NCBI GenBank assembly: GCA_040222185.1
Contig: JAVKDP010000065.1
Span: 34,163-98,162, forward strand
DNA: 64,000 bases
Origin: JAVKDP01 sp040222185
GTDB lineage: Bacteria; Bacteroidota; Rhodothermia; Balneolales; Balneolaceae
Direction of reading: 5' to 3'
In this document: positions 44,989 through 53,843 of the stretch, one piece after another
How the letters are laid out: each line of letters starts with the position of its first letter
Numbering within the stretch: the stretch's first letter is position 1
Notes under the pieces: model-generated
Databases searched by the model: none
Seen by the model: only the letters and a program-made list of their open reading frames with translations
What the model was told of the DNA's origin: nothing
Translations under genes and position numbers: made by a program

Positions 44989-45154
44989 AATAATTGTTAA
45001 TTGTTTTTGTCTTATCTATTGGGAGTTAGAGATGAGGCTGTTTTGAACTGCAATGAAGTAGTTTGAAAACTCAATGTTATACCCTTCCCCGCCAGGTAAA
45101 AATACCCGATGAATTAATTTAGCTAAGCAAGGCTGACCAGACAAAAAATGTTGA

Positions 45155-45162
45155 AAGCGCTT
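45155..45162. promoter_or_regulatory. AAGCGCTT palindrome (possible second LacI-type site)
   Basis: TTGAAAGCGCTTCTTGAA context with an 8-bp perfect core and a central CG, typical of LacI/GalR-family and CRE-like operators. It may serve the second LacI regulator (inference). Confidence 0.35.
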
Positions 45163-45304
45163 CTTGAAGTGGTTTATCTATCATATTTTCAATTATTTAG
45201 ACAGATAATTTTCATCGTTTCAAGAATGGGAAAAGGTTTAAAAATCAATCAATAACTCATTTTCAGAGTATAAAAACAGTGTTGATGACATTTATTTTCG
45301 TGAG

Positions 45305-45323
45305 CTTGGCAAAATTTGCTCAA
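45305..45323. promoter_or_regulatory. LacI-type operator in the cysH/five-module spacer
   Basis: CTTGGCAAAATTTGCTCAA, 16 of 19 matches to the island palindrome, with intact core and right half. It is 317 bases from the five-module gene and 149 bases from cysH, so which gene it controls is open. Confidence 0.5.
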
Positions 45324-45394
45324 AATTTGGAAAACTCCCCGTGTCCAGTATTCATGAATATTAAATAAAGTTTGGCGCAAAAAGTTTAGCAAGA

Positions 45395-45404
45395 AAAGCG
45401 CTTT
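45395..45404. promoter_or_regulatory. AAAGCGCTTT palindrome
   Basis: Ten-bp perfect palindrome with central CG, the same core as the site at 45155. Two such cores 240 bp apart in one non-coding spacer suggest a repressor site pair, possibly looping. Confidence 0.35.
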
Positions 45405-45471
45405 CATAAGATTAGCTAAAATAAGTGCTTATATTTTTTGATATCTCTGTTTAAAGTGGCAGATTTGGATT

Positions 45472-46131
45472 ATGGAAGCGTTAAAAATGCAAAGAATAAA
45501 TCAGTCGCTCTCATCAACCCATATTGATGCCAGGATAGCGCATATTCTCAATAAGTATAAGTCGAAAGTATTGGTTACTACATCCTTTGGAACCACTTCT
45601 GTGCTCTTGTTGCACCTGATGAGCAGGGTTAAGCCAGACTTTCCAATTCATTTCATCGACACAGGCTTCTTGTTCCCTGAAACTCATGCTTATAAAGAAG
45701 ACTTAATCCGCAGATTTGACCTTAATATCATAACGCATAAATCAGCACCAGAGCTTCATCAAAAAAGCAAGCTGAATGAGCTTTGGAGGGTAAACCCTGA
45801 TTTATGCTGCTCATATAATAAAGTAAAACCAGTAAATGATATAATTGATGGTTTTGAGGTCTGGGTATCTGGCTTAATTGGATATCAAAATAGTTATCGT
45901 ACAGGCCTGGATATTCTCCAAAGAAAAAAGGGAATCTACCGTTTTTACCCGCTTATAGATTGGACTGAGAAACAAGTTGAAGAGTATTTCGATTTTTATG
46001 CTTTGCCACGTCATCCATTAGAGGGTTTTGGATTTTCCTCAGTGGGTTGTACACACTGTACTATTAAAGGGAATGGTAGAGATGGTAGATGGAGTGGCAA
46101 TGATAAATCGGAGTGCGGGCTCCATACCTGA
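45472..46131 (+). CDS. cysH: Phosphoadenylyl/adenylyl-sulfate reductase
   Basis: A 219-residue assimilatory sulfate reductase that reduces (P)APS to sulfite. It shows an ATP-pyrophosphatase-type loop region (TTSFGTTSVLLLHLM), HFIDTGFLFPET, the Cys pair 112-113 (LCCSYNKVKP), CTHC at 193-196 and the catalytic C215 in ECGLH. The Cys-Cys/CxxC pattern indicates a [4Fe-4S] APS-reductase type rather than the cluster-free PAPS type. No other sulfate assimilation genes lie in the window. It converges with cutA, leaving 3 bases between stops. Confidence 0.92.
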   Translation: MEALKMQRINQSLSSTHIDARIAHILNKYKSKVLVTTSFGTTSVLLLHLMSRVKPDFPIHFIDTGFLFPETHAYKEDLIRRFDLNIITHKSAPELHQKSKLNELWRVNPDLCCSYNKVKPVNDIIDGFEVWVSGLIGYQNSYRTGLDILQRKKGIYRFYPLIDWTEKQVEEYFDFYALPRHPLEGFGFSSVGCTHCTIKGNGRDGRWSGNDKSECGLHT

Positions 46132-46134
46132 TAT

Positions 46135-46464
46135 TTAAGATTGGGTTTCCTTGAATAACCATTCTAAATATTCAGGGTTTCCTTCATTTCCGCTGATTTT
46201 TAAGGAAATAATACACGGGCAATCATAGCTATGAAGTTCTAGTACTCTTTTAGATAGGGCATCTACATTGGCTGAACGGGTCTTGGCAAAAAGAATACAT
46301 TCTGAAGCTTCCTCAATATTTCCTTTCCAGGAATAAATCGAGCTCATACCATCAATAACATTTACACAGGCCGCTAGCTTTTCTTCTACTAAGATACGTC
46401 CAACTTTTAAGGCTTCTTTCCTGGATTCTGCGGTGATATAGATTAGTCGAAGATCTGTACCCAT
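46135..46464 (-). CDS. cutA: Divalent-cation tolerance protein CutA
   Basis: A 109-residue CutA1 protein of ferredoxin-like fold that forms trimers. Characteristic blocks are IYITAESRKEALKVGRILVEEKLAACVNVI, SIYSWKGNIEEASECILFAKT and VLELHSYDCPCIISLKISGNEGNPEYLEWL. It was linked to copper tolerance in E. coli, but its general role is uncertain. It converges with cysH and is transcribed alone. Confidence 0.95.
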   Translation of the reverse strand: MGTDLRLIYITAESRKEALKVGRILVEEKLAACVNVIDGMSSIYSWKGNIEEASECILFAKTRSANVDALSKRVLELHSYDCPCIISLKISGNEGNPEYLEWLFKETQS

Positions 46465-46569
46465 GACTTAGCAATGGTTAATTAAACTGGGTATTCAAAG
46501 TAATAGAGAAATAGTAAAACTCCGAAAACTTTTAAGTAAGAGAGTATGGATTTTAAATCGAATAACCTC

Positions 46570-46577
46570 TATCTTTG
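46570..46577 (+). promoter_or_regulatory. -7 element (TATCTTTG) of the tRNA-Leu promoter
   Basis: TATCTTTG matches TAnnTTTG and ends 15 bases before the mature tRNA 5' end, the spacing expected for a short tRNA leader. A clear -33 TTTG was not found. Confidence 0.4.
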
Positions 46578-46592
46578 CAAGCTCTGAATTTT

Positions 46593-46676
46593 GCGAGAGT
46601 GGCGGAATTGGTAGACGCGCTAGATTTAGGATCTAGTATCTTAACCGATGTGGGGGTTCGAGTCCCCCCTCTCGTA
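46593..46676 (+). tRNA. tRNA-Leu (anticodon TAG)
   Basis: The full cloverleaf can be folded: acceptor GCGAGAG/CTCTCGT (with one G-T pair), D-arm GGCGGAATTGGTAGACGC, anticodon stem CTAGA/TCTAG with loop TTTAGGA (TAG anticodon), a long variable arm typical of class II leucine tRNA, and T-arm GGGGG-TTCGAGT-CCCCC. The discriminator is A; CCA is not encoded. It reads CUN codons and lies between cutA and tig. Confidence 0.96.
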
Positions 46677-46738
46677 CTATCCTACCCAAATTATTCTGTT
46701 TATTTATTGACTGAATCCACAAAAAAAGCGGAGCATTC

Positions 46739-48034
46739 GTGAACATTTCTGTAAAAGAAATTACTTCTGTAGATAAAGAAGTAACCCTAAAATCAAATAG
46801 GGAAGAACTACAACCAAGATTTGATAAAGCATTTAAAAACTACCAGGGCAAAATTAATATGCCTGGGTTCCGTCCGGGGCGTGTACCGGTAGGCCTGGTA
46901 AAGAAAAGATTTGGTAATGATATCGAGATCGAAGAGATCAACAAATATGTACAGGAAATATTTGAGAAAGATGTTGTTACAGAGCATGACCCGGTAGGGG
47001 AAACTCAGATGATCGACTTTCAGTGGGAAAATGATGAGCTGGAAGTAGTGTTTAAAATCGGTGCTAAACCAGAAGTGGAACTTTCAGATCTAAAAAAGAT
47101 CAAAGTTAACAAACTGGTTCATGATGTAGACGACAAAGATGTTGATGAGGAATTAGAGAGAACATTGGAGCGCCAGGGTAACTGGGAAGATGTTAAGACC
47201 GCAGCTAATAAGGACTCTAAGATTGTTGCTGATGTTGCTTCTTTAGATGATAAAGGAAATGAAATTGAAGGAGAGCTGGATGTTGACCAGGTGATTGATC
47301 TTCGTGAGGACTCTGCAAAAGATTTTCTGAAAGCATTAAAAGGAAAGAAAGCCGGCGATGTTGTTGACATGAAACTTGAAGAAGGTGATGAAAAAGATCA
47401 CTTTAGAGTAACAATCAAAAAGGTTCAAAAGCTGCACAAAGCCGAATTAACTGAAGAGTTCATCAAGAAGAACAGCAACGAGGAAGCTTCAAACGAAGAT
47501 GAGTTTAAGAGCTTCATCAAGAGCAGAATGCAGCAGTACTTTGACCAAAGCTCAGATGATTTCTTCAAGAGTGAAATGGTTGAAGCATTAGTTGATGCGC
47601 ACAAATTTGATGTTCCGGATACATTCACAGCCCAGATAAAAAGCTCTTATATCGATCAGCTTAAGCAGCAATACGGTGGCTCATTACCGGAAACCTTTGA
47701 TGAGACAGTATATAGAGAGGAAATGGCGCCGCAGGCTAAACGTGAGGGAATGTGGTATTTCATTAGCCAAAAACTGCAAGAAACATTTGAAGATATCGAA
47801 ATAAAACCCGAAGATATCGAAGAGTTTATTTCCATTGAGGCCGTACGATATGGCGCAACGGTTGACCAGCTTAAAGGTTATTACGCTCAAAACCCTAGCA
47901 TGCTTGAATCACTAAGAAGCAGTATTAGAGAAGGAAAGGTTTTTGAGAAACTTCAGGACGAAGTTAAAATAACTGAGCTAGACAAAGACGCTTATCGTAA
48001 GTACCAGGAAAAGAAAGAAAAGAAAAAGAAATAA
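46739..48034 (+). CDS. tig: Trigger factor
   Basis: A 431-residue ribosome-associated chaperone starting at a GTG with a GCGGAG ribosome binding site. The ribosome-binding loop reads GFRPGRVP at 43-50. The PPIase (FKBP-like) domain lies at about 160-240 but is divergent, and the helical C-terminal chaperone arms follow, ending in a Lys-rich tail (KYQEKKEKKKK). It heads the conserved tig-clpP-clpX cluster; clpP starts 15 bases later. Confidence 0.96.
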   Translation: MNISVKEITSVDKEVTLKSNREELQPRFDKAFKNYQGKINMPGFRPGRVPVGLVKKRFGNDIEIEEINKYVQEIFEKDVVTEHDPVGETQMIDFQWENDELEVVFKIGAKPEVELSDLKKIKVNKLVHDVDDKDVDEELERTLERQGNWEDVKTAANKDSKIVADVASLDDKGNEIEGELDVDQVIDLREDSAKDFLKALKGKKAGDVVDMKLEEGDEKDHFRVTIKKVQKLHKAELTEEFIKKNSNEEASNEDEFKSFIKSRMQQYFDQSSDDFFKSEMVEALVDAHKFDVPDTFTAQIKSSYIDQLKQQYGGSLPETFDETVYREEMAPQAKREGMWYFISQKLQETFEDIEIKPEDIEEFISIEAVRYGATVDQLKGYYAQNPSMLESLRSSIREGKVFEKLQDEVKITELDKDAYRKYQEKKEKKKK

Positions 48035-48049
48035 TTCATTCCTATTACC

Positions 48050-48700
48050 ATGATTAAGCAACCTATTTTTGAACAACCTATTTATTCATCAAGCCAGAAC
48101 ATTGAGAACAACCTGGTACCAATGGTTATTGAAACAACCAGCCGAGGTGAGAGAGCTTTTGATATTTACTCGCGTCTTCTAAAAGACCGTATTATCATTT
48201 TAGGTAGTCCAATTAATGATGTGGTTGCAAGCACTATTGTAGCTCAGCTTCTTTTCCTGGAATCTGATGATTCTGAAAAGGATATCAATTTGTACATAAA
48301 CAGTCCTGGTGGAGTAGTTTCTTCCGGTTTAGCTATTTATGATACTATGCAGCACATAAAGTGTGATGTGGCTACAACTTGTATGGGAATGGCAGCTAGT
48401 ATGGGTGCAGTATTGCTAACAGCAGGTGCAGCGGGAAAGAGAAGTTGTTTACCAAACTCCCGTGTAATGATTCACCAACCTCTCGGTGGTGTCCAGGGCC
48501 AGGCGAGTGATATTGAAATCGAAGCAAAAGAGATTCTTCGAATAAAGAAAGACCTTAGCCAGATTATTGCTGACCACAGTGGTAAGTCGCTTAATGACAT
48601 CCTTCAAGACTCTGACAGAAATAACTGGATGTCGGCTAATGAAGCCAAAAAATACGGTTTAGTTGATAATGTAGTCGCTAGAGCCCCTTCTTCGAAATAG
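48050..48700 (+). CDS. clpP: ATP-dependent Clp protease proteolytic subunit
   Basis: A 216-residue serine peptidase subunit forming the barrel that degrades substrates unfolded by ClpX. Catalytic Ser117 is in GMAASMGA, His142 in [10 protein letters not shown], and the Asp lies in the following helical region. SPGG at 85-88 and INDVVAST are further family marks. It lies between tig and clpX in the usual order, 26 bases before clpX. Confidence 0.98.
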   Translation: MIKQPIFEQPIYSSSQNIENNLVPMVIETTSRGERAFDIYSRLLKDRIIILGSPINDVVASTIVAQLLFLESDDSEKDINLYINSPGGVVSSGLAIYDTMQHIKCDVATTCMGMAASMGAVLLTAGAAGKRSCLPNSRVMIHQPLGGVQGQASDIEIEAKEILRIKKDLSQIIADHSGKSLNDILQDSDRNNWMSANEAKKYGLVDNVVARAPSSK

Positions 48701-48726
48701 AGATAATTTTTTATTAATTTCCCGGT

Positions 48727-49980
48727 ATGAGTGAAGAAGAAAAAAATAACGACATAGTTAACTGTTCTTTTTGCGGGCGTTCAAGCCTGGAAGTGAACAG
48801 TATGGTAGCTGGTCCCGGAGTATATGTTTGCGACAGATGCGTAGAAGATGCATCAAGTATTATTAAAAGCGATCTGGCATCACTGGCCAGAAGACGTGAA
48901 AAGACGTACAAACCAACACTTAAGCCCCTCGAAATAAAGGCTAAACTGGATGAGTATGTAATTGGCCAGGAACAGGCGAAAAAAACCTTGTCAGTAGCGG
49001 TTTATAATCATTACAAGAGAATAAGTAATGAAAGCCTGGAGCTTGATGATACGCTTATCGAGAAGAGTAACATTGCATTATTAGGGCCTACAGGAAGTGG
49101 AAAGACACTTCTCGCACGTACTTTAGCTAAAGTTATTGATGTGCCTTTTACTATTGCTGATGCGACAGTGCTTACAGAAGCTGGCTATGTTGGTGAAGAT
49201 GTGGAAAGCATTCTGAGTAATCTACTGCAGGCTGCTGATTATGATGTTGAAAGAGCAAAGCGTGGTATCGTTTACATCGATGAAGTAGATAAAGTAGCGC
49301 GCAAAAGTGATAATCCTTCGATCACCAGAGATGTAAGTGGAGAAGGTGTTCAGCAAGCGTTATTAAAAATACTTGAAGGTACCGTAGCAAATATTCCTCC
49401 AAAAGGAGGAAGAAAGCATCCTGAGCAAAGCTTTATACAGCTTGATACTGCAAACATCCTGTTTATCTGTGGTGGAGCTTTTGCAGGTTTAGAAGAAATT
49501 ATCTCACAACGTCTTTCTACCAGTTCAATGGGTTTCCAGTCGAAAGAGCAGGTTAAGTTTGACAAGAATGATCCTGAAATCTTCACTCATATTGAACCGG
49601 AAGATTTGCAGCGGTTTGGTTTGATTCCAGAGCTTATTGGGCGTTTACCAGTGATTTGCGGTTTACATGAGCTTTCGGATGAAGCATTAATGGATATCCT
49701 TCAGACTCCAAGAAATGCCATTACAAAGCAGTACAAAAAACTGTTCAAAATGGAAAACGTGGAGCTAGACTTTGAAGAAGAGGCTCTTAAGGCTATTGTT
49801 AAAAAAGCGAAAACCAGGAAAACAGGGGCTCGTGGTTTAAGATCCATTATGGAAGCTTCTATGCTGGATATCATGTTTACGCTCCCTTCTATGAAGAATG
49901 TGGCCAGATGTGTTATTACTAAGGAAACCATAGAGAAAAAGGCGCCTCCGGTTTACGAGAAGCAAAAAGCTTCTGCTTAA
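48727..49980 (+). CDS. clpX: ATP-dependent Clp protease ATP-binding subunit ClpX
   Basis: A 417-residue AAA+ unfoldase. The N-terminal zinc module has C13, C16, C35 and C38; Walker A is GPTGSGKT at 120-127; Walker B is [10 protein letters not shown]; the sensor/arginine-finger block is [13 protein letters not shown]. It recognises tagged substrates and feeds them to ClpP. It is the last gene of tig-clpP-clpX and is followed at once by a strong terminator. Confidence 0.98.
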   Translation: MSEEEKNNDIVNCSFCGRSSLEVNSMVAGPGVYVCDRCVEDASSIIKSDLASLARRREKTYKPTLKPLEIKAKLDEYVIGQEQAKKTLSVAVYNHYKRISNESLELDDTLIEKSNIALLGPTGSGKTLLARTLAKVIDVPFTIADATVLTEAGYVGEDVESILSNLLQAADYDVERAKRGIVYIDEVDKVARKSDNPSITRDVSGEGVQQALLKILEGTVANIPPKGGRKHPEQSFIQLDTANILFICGGAFAGLEEIISQRLSTSSMGFQSKEQVKFDKNDPEIFTHIEPEDLQRFGLIPELIGRLPVICGLHELSDEALMDILQTPRNAITKQYKKLFKMENVELDFEEEALKAIVKKAKTRKTGARGLRSIMEASMLDIMFTLPSMKNVARCVITKETIEKKAPPVYEKQKASA

Positions 49981-49997
49981 CTAATTATTTAAAACGA

Positions 49998-50027
49998 AAC
50001 CCACACAACAACTTGTGTGGGTTTTTT
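49998..50027 (+). terminator. Rho-independent terminator after clpX
   Basis: AACCCACACAA (49998-50008) and TTGTGTGGGTT (50013-50023) form a perfect 11-bp stem with a four-base loop, followed by a T run. Confidence 0.9.
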
Positions 50028-50080
50028 GTTTTAGGGGATTGGAAACACATTCCTATATTAAGCCAGGAAAATTTTTGAAC

Positions 50081-51439
50081 ATGAATCTATTTGCTAAGTC
50101 CGGCTGGATAAAAACCATCCTTGTTTCATTTCTGCTTCTCCTTGGAGTTGGGTCGCTGGCTTATAACCAATACCTGATTGGTAAAATCCTGGAACAAGAA
50201 AGGATAAGTGTTGAACTATGGGCAAAAGCAATAGAGTTTAACGCTTTACCTGTGCATGAAGAGGCAAGTACGAAATTACTAAGCGTAGCTCAAATTCTGC
50301 AACAAACAGAAGCTGTACCTGACAGCCTTATCGATATGCTTAGGGAGGTAGAAAGCTTGAGGAGTTCCAGGGATTTTGTGACTGATGAACTAATCCTGGA
50401 TGAACGAGGCAACTTTAAGATACCTGCTGTTGTGGTCGATTCAAATGATGTGCCCCTTGAATATGCTTACCTGGAAGAAGGGTCTACCAGCGAAGTAACC
50501 ATTGATTATAGTTTCAAGAATGTAGCTTTGAATAAAATTGATACACCTGAAAAACGTGCACGAATGGTTCAAAAGCTAAAAGCAGTGAACCCACATATAA
50601 AAATAGTAATAGGTGATGAGACCACTAAAATAGCACAGTTTGTTTACTTTGGTGAAAGCCCTACTGTAACCTTGTTAAGATACTTTCCATACATCCAGAT
50701 TTTAATTCTAAGCCTGTTGCTGGGAGTTGGGTATACAACATATAAAAGTATTACCCGGGTTGAACAGTCTAATCTTTGGGTGGGGATGGCAAAGGAAGCA
50801 GCTCACCAGTTAGGTACGCCAATTTCCAGTTTATTCGGATGGATTCATCTATTCAGGGATGAATATGAGAAAGATGAGGAGGCGCTTAAAATTATCTCTG
50901 AAATTGAAAATGATGTACAGCGATTAAGCGGTGTTGCCGAAAGATTCGGAAAAATAGGGTCAGCACCAGAGCTTGTTTCTTCTGATATAAAACCAATACT
51001 TGAAGATGTAGTAGGGTATATGGAGAGACGATTGCCAAGACTCGTGAAAGCAGTTGAAGTGAAAAAAGCGCTGAATGCTAAAGCGCGGGTTTTAATTAAC
51101 CCGGAGCTTTTCCAATGGGCGATTGAAAATATGGTTAAAAACTCAATGGATGCTTTAAAAATGAACGAAAGTGGGGCTTCAATCTCAATTTCATCGAAAG
51201 TAAAAGAGGATGAAGTTATCATCGACATTACAGATTCAGGTTCAGGAATAGATCCCAAGAACCAGAAGACCATTTTCAGACCAGGGTTTAGTACAAAGAA
51301 AAGAGGTTGGGGCCTTGGCTTAAGCCTTACGAAGCGAATCCTGGAAGATTACCACAATGGAAAGGTTTTTGTGCACAAGTCAGAAATGGGAGTTGGTACT
51401 ACTATGAGGATAATATTAAAAGTGGATCAACAAGATTAA
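50081..51439 (+). CDS. Orphan membrane sensor histidine kinase
   Basis: The ATG at 50081 gives 452 residues; the longer frame would start inside the clpX terminator. Two transmembrane segments (about 10-30 and 205-225) flank an extracytoplasmic region (~30-205) without a recognised domain. The H-box AAHQLGTPISSL, N-box WAIENMVKNSMDALK, G1 DSGSGIDPKNQ and G2 RGWGLGLSLTKRI are intact. No response regulator is adjacent, so its partner is encoded elsewhere. Its stop overlaps the convergent sigma gene by 4 bases. Confidence 0.93.
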   Translation: MNLFAKSGWIKTILVSFLLLLGVGSLAYNQYLIGKILEQERISVELWAKAIEFNALPVHEEASTKLLSVAQILQQTEAVPDSLIDMLREVESLRSSRDFVTDELILDERGNFKIPAVVVDSNDVPLEYAYLEEGSTSEVTIDYSFKNVALNKIDTPEKRARMVQKLKAVNPHIKIVIGDETTKIAQFVYFGESPTVTLLRYFPYIQILILSLLLGVGYTTYKSITRVEQSNLWVGMAKEAAHQLGTPISSLFGWIHLFRDEYEKDEEALKIISEIENDVQRLSGVAERFGKIGSAPELVSSDIKPILEDVVGYMERRLPRLVKAVEVKKALNAKARVLINPELFQWAIENMVKNSMDALKMNESGASISISSKVKEDEVIIDITDSGSGIDPKNQKTIFRPGFSTKKRGWGLGLSLTKRILEDYHNGKVFVHKSEMGVGTTMRIILKVDQQD

Positions 51440-52002
51440 TCGTCGGTAAATCCGCGCTTTTTTGCGTATTCATACAGCTCAGTTTTTAAGAGGTTTCTCC
51501 CCCTGTGTAATCTTGAGCGAATGGTGCCAATAGGTACATCAAGCATATTCGAGATTTCTTCATACGTAAAACCTTCTACATCACAGAGAAGAACAACAGT
51601 TCTGAAGTCTTCAGGTAACATTGAGAGAGCTTTGGTGAAGTTATCATCCATCAAGTCCCTGAAAATGAGATGCTCTAGATCGGTAGTCTCGGTTCTTTCG
51701 GCTCGTACTGATTCGTAGTATGGAGAAACTTCATCGTAATCAACCTCCTGGGGCTTTTTAAGCTTCTTCCGATAGTTATTTATAAATGAGTTTTTAAGAA
51801 TCCGGAATAACCATGCTTTCGCATTGGTACCCTTTTCATAGCTATCGAAGAAGCGAAAGGCTTTAACTATAGTATCCTGAACTAAGTCTTCAGAGTCACT
51901 TGGATCGGCTGTAAGTCGCAAAGCAAAATTGTACAACGAGTCAAGATGAGGTATAATCTCATCGTTGAATTCTTGTTGTTTTTTTGCTGTACTCTTGCTC
52001 AC
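51436..52002 (-). CDS. ECF-type RNA polymerase sigma factor
   Basis: A 188-residue sigma factor starting at a GTG. Region 2 reads LYNFALRLTADPSDSEDLVQDTIVKAF...GTNAKAWLFRILKNSFIN, and region 4 reads LPEDFRTVVLLCDVEGFTYEEISNMLDVPIGTIRSRLHRGR. The region-2 pattern is similar to SigR/SigH-like ECF sigma factors that answer thiol stress, but no zinc anti-sigma gene follows; the downstream neighbour is the convergent kinase gene. Its control is therefore unclear. Confidence 0.92.
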   Translation of the reverse strand: MSKSTAKKQQEFNDEIIPHLDSLYNFALRLTADPSDSEDLVQDTIVKAFRFFDSYEKGTNAKAWLFRILKNSFINNYRKKLKKPQEVDYDEVSPYYESVRAERTETTDLEHLIFRDLMDDNFTKALSMLPEDFRTVVLLCDVEGFTYEEISNMLDVPIGTIRSRLHRGRNLLKTELYEYAKKRGFTDD

Positions 52003-52166
52003 TGGATGCGATTTAAAGTTGACTTGAAATAACCCAATTCTGTTGACTTATGTAAGTAAAAAGAAAACTTTTTTTAAAGGGTGTTATCTCGGCTTAAATA
52101 TTAATAAAGTTCATCCTAATTGGTTAATAGATACTCTTGATTAAGCCTTAAGTTTTTGCCTTACAA

Positions 52167-52892
52167 CTATAAAAAGGTAATTACGATTACATCGTAGATG
52201 GCATGGGTCCACGCTGCCACCCCAAATCCACGCCATATATATAGTGCGTTTAGTATCAAGCCAAAGATAAAACGAAAGAGAAATGAGTTTAACGTGAAGA
52301 GGTCACCCATTGATCCGGTATAATGAACGGCACTAAATAAAAGTGCAGATAATGTAATAGCAGCAATATTGGCGGCCCATTTCTTATTGTTAAACAACTT
52401 GGTGAACACAAATATAAATGCTGAAACCAGGATTACCCGAAAAAACAGCTCTTCATATAAGCCAGCTCCCAACGAAAGGGCAAGCTTTTGTAAATAAGTG
52501 AGCGAATCAATGGGGTCGCTAGCAGAAAAATTGAGAATTAATGATGTAAGGGTAGAGGTCACAGCTGCTACAACAATGGCATAAATCACTGATTCAAAAA
52601 GCATCACGAAGAAGTGTGAAAACTTAAGATCCTTTAGCCTTTCTCGCTCCCGGTATAGAATAAAGAATCCGATCAGCATCATAAAAAGAAGAGAGAAAGA
52701 AACTGCATTAACTCCCAGCATCGAGAATATGCTTTTCATCCATACATCAACACTAATTCGAACAATGTGATCAGCATTCGGCTGAGAGATGAGTATAAGG
52801 CTCTCATAAATGAGGAATAACGGTACACTGAACAAGAAACCGTAAAGCACACTTTTGGTGTCAGAGAAATATTGCTTTACAGTATGGGTCAT
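52167..52892 (-). CDS. CPBP-family intramembrane metalloprotease
   Basis: A 241-residue protein with about seven to eight transmembrane helices and the Rce1/CPBP motifs EELFFR and FSAVHY. Members act as intramembrane peptidases or anchors; the substrate is unknown. It is the last gene of the six-gene minus-strand operon and overlaps the LysM gene stop by one base. Confidence 0.9.
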   Translation of the reverse strand: MTHTVKQYFSDTKSVLYGFLFSVPLFLIYESLILISQPNADHIVRISVDVWMKSIFSMLGVNAVSFSLLFMMLIGFFILYRERERLKDLKFSHFFVMLFESVIYAIVVAAVTSTLTSLILNFSASDPIDSLTYLQKLALSLGAGLYEELFFRVILVSAFIFVFTKLFNNKKWAANIAAITLSALLFSAVHYTGSMGDLFTLNSFLFRFIFGLILNALYIWRGFGVAAWTHAIYDVIVITFL

Positions 52893-53839
52893 TAGCTATC
52901 CGTGTATATGGTTACGGTGGGATTTCCGGAATTTTCCAGTCCCAATATTCGGAAAGCTTTAGCAGAAAGTTTCAAACCTGAGTCAGTAATTCTATCATTT
53001 ATCCTTACATAGATTCCGCTTTTTGTCTCGGAATTCTCAATAAAGATAATGCTGCCTAACGCAATATTAGAATGCGCTGCAGTTAGCTCTTCTGGGTTGT
53101 ATAACTCACCATTAGTAGTGGCATTTCCCAGTTCACTATCATTATAAAGGGAGGCACCAACTGTTCCCAGGTCCTGAAGGTTGGCGTTATTGAGGTATGG
53201 ATTATCATACGATCTCGAAGGTGGAAGCAATACCGTTATTTGCTGGCCCCTGTCTAGTGCTACAACACTTATTTCAGGGTTCAGTTCCTGTAGCTCTCGT
53301 TCAGTCATTTTAAACTTCGTGAGTATGTCTGTTAAAGTTTGCCCTCTTTCAACTGTATATATAGCAAAGCTTCCCTGGGGAGACGACTCTTCTGAAAACT
53401 CAGAAACAGAAGGCGCTACGGAAATCTTCTTAACACTGAGTCTTTGCCCTATTCTAAGTACATCACTGGTTAGTTCATTCAGGGTTTTTAGCTCTTCCAA
53501 AGTCATGTTATGAAAACGGGCAATGGTATAAAGGTTATCGCCACTTTTTACAATGTAAAACGTGTTTTCAGCAGGGTTAGAAATATTAACAAGAGACCTT
53601 ACAGGTTCTGCCGGGGGCTCTTCCACTTCTTTTACATAGTAAATTAGTTCCTGGCCAATGGAGATTCCGCTGTCATCAATATTATTCCACTCTTGTAGCT
53701 CAGCAACAGATACTTCCAGCAATTTGGAAATACCATATAATGTTTCTCCTTCTTTTACGGTATAGCTCTTCTTTTCCTGAGCAGAAAGATTCATACTAAA
53801 CGCAAAAAGAAGAATGAATAAGGGCGTAAGATATTTCAT
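52892..53839 (-). CDS. Three-LysM protein with RlpA-like C-terminal domain
   Basis: A 315-residue exported protein with a signal peptide (about 1-20, MNLSAQ). Three LysM repeats, at about 24-70, 92-136 and 160-204, each show a Y-x-V-x-x-G-x-[ST]-L-like start (YTVKEGETLYGISK; FYIVKSGDNLYTIAR; YTVERGQTLTDILT). The C-terminal ~90 residues match an RlpA-like double-psi barrel (GIYVRINDRITDSGLKLSAKAFRILG). It should bind peptidoglycan in the periplasm; lytic activity is uncertain. It lies between the TPR and CPBP genes in the porQ operon. Confidence 0.88.
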   Translation of the reverse strand: MKYLTPLFILLFAFSMNLSAQEKKSYTVKEGETLYGISKLLEVSVAELQEWNNIDDSGISIGQELIYYVKEVEEPPAEPVRSLVNISNPAENTFYIVKSGDNLYTIARFHNMTLEELKTLNELTSDVLRIGQRLSVKKISVAPSVSEFSEESSPQGSFAIYTVERGQTLTDILTKFKMTERELQELNPEISVVALDRGQQITVLLPPSRSYDNPYLNNANLQDLGTVGASLYNDSELGNATTNGELYNPEELTAAHSNIALGSIIFIENSETKSGIYVRINDRITDSGLKLSAKAFRILGLENSGNPTVTIYTDS

Positions 53840-53843
53840 GATT

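Larger units (their letters stand above)
44989..45471. other. 483-base spacer between the five-module gene and cysH
   Basis: AT-rich, no coding potential seen. It contains two AAGCGCTT palindromes (45155-45162, 45395-45404) and one TTGAGC-type operator (45305-45323). It probably carries divergent promoters for both flanking genes. Confidence 0.6.

Noticed and set aside
50015..50080. Longer N-terminus for the orphan histidine kinase
   Set aside because: It starts inside the clpX terminator stem; the ATG at 50081 leads directly to the first membrane helix.
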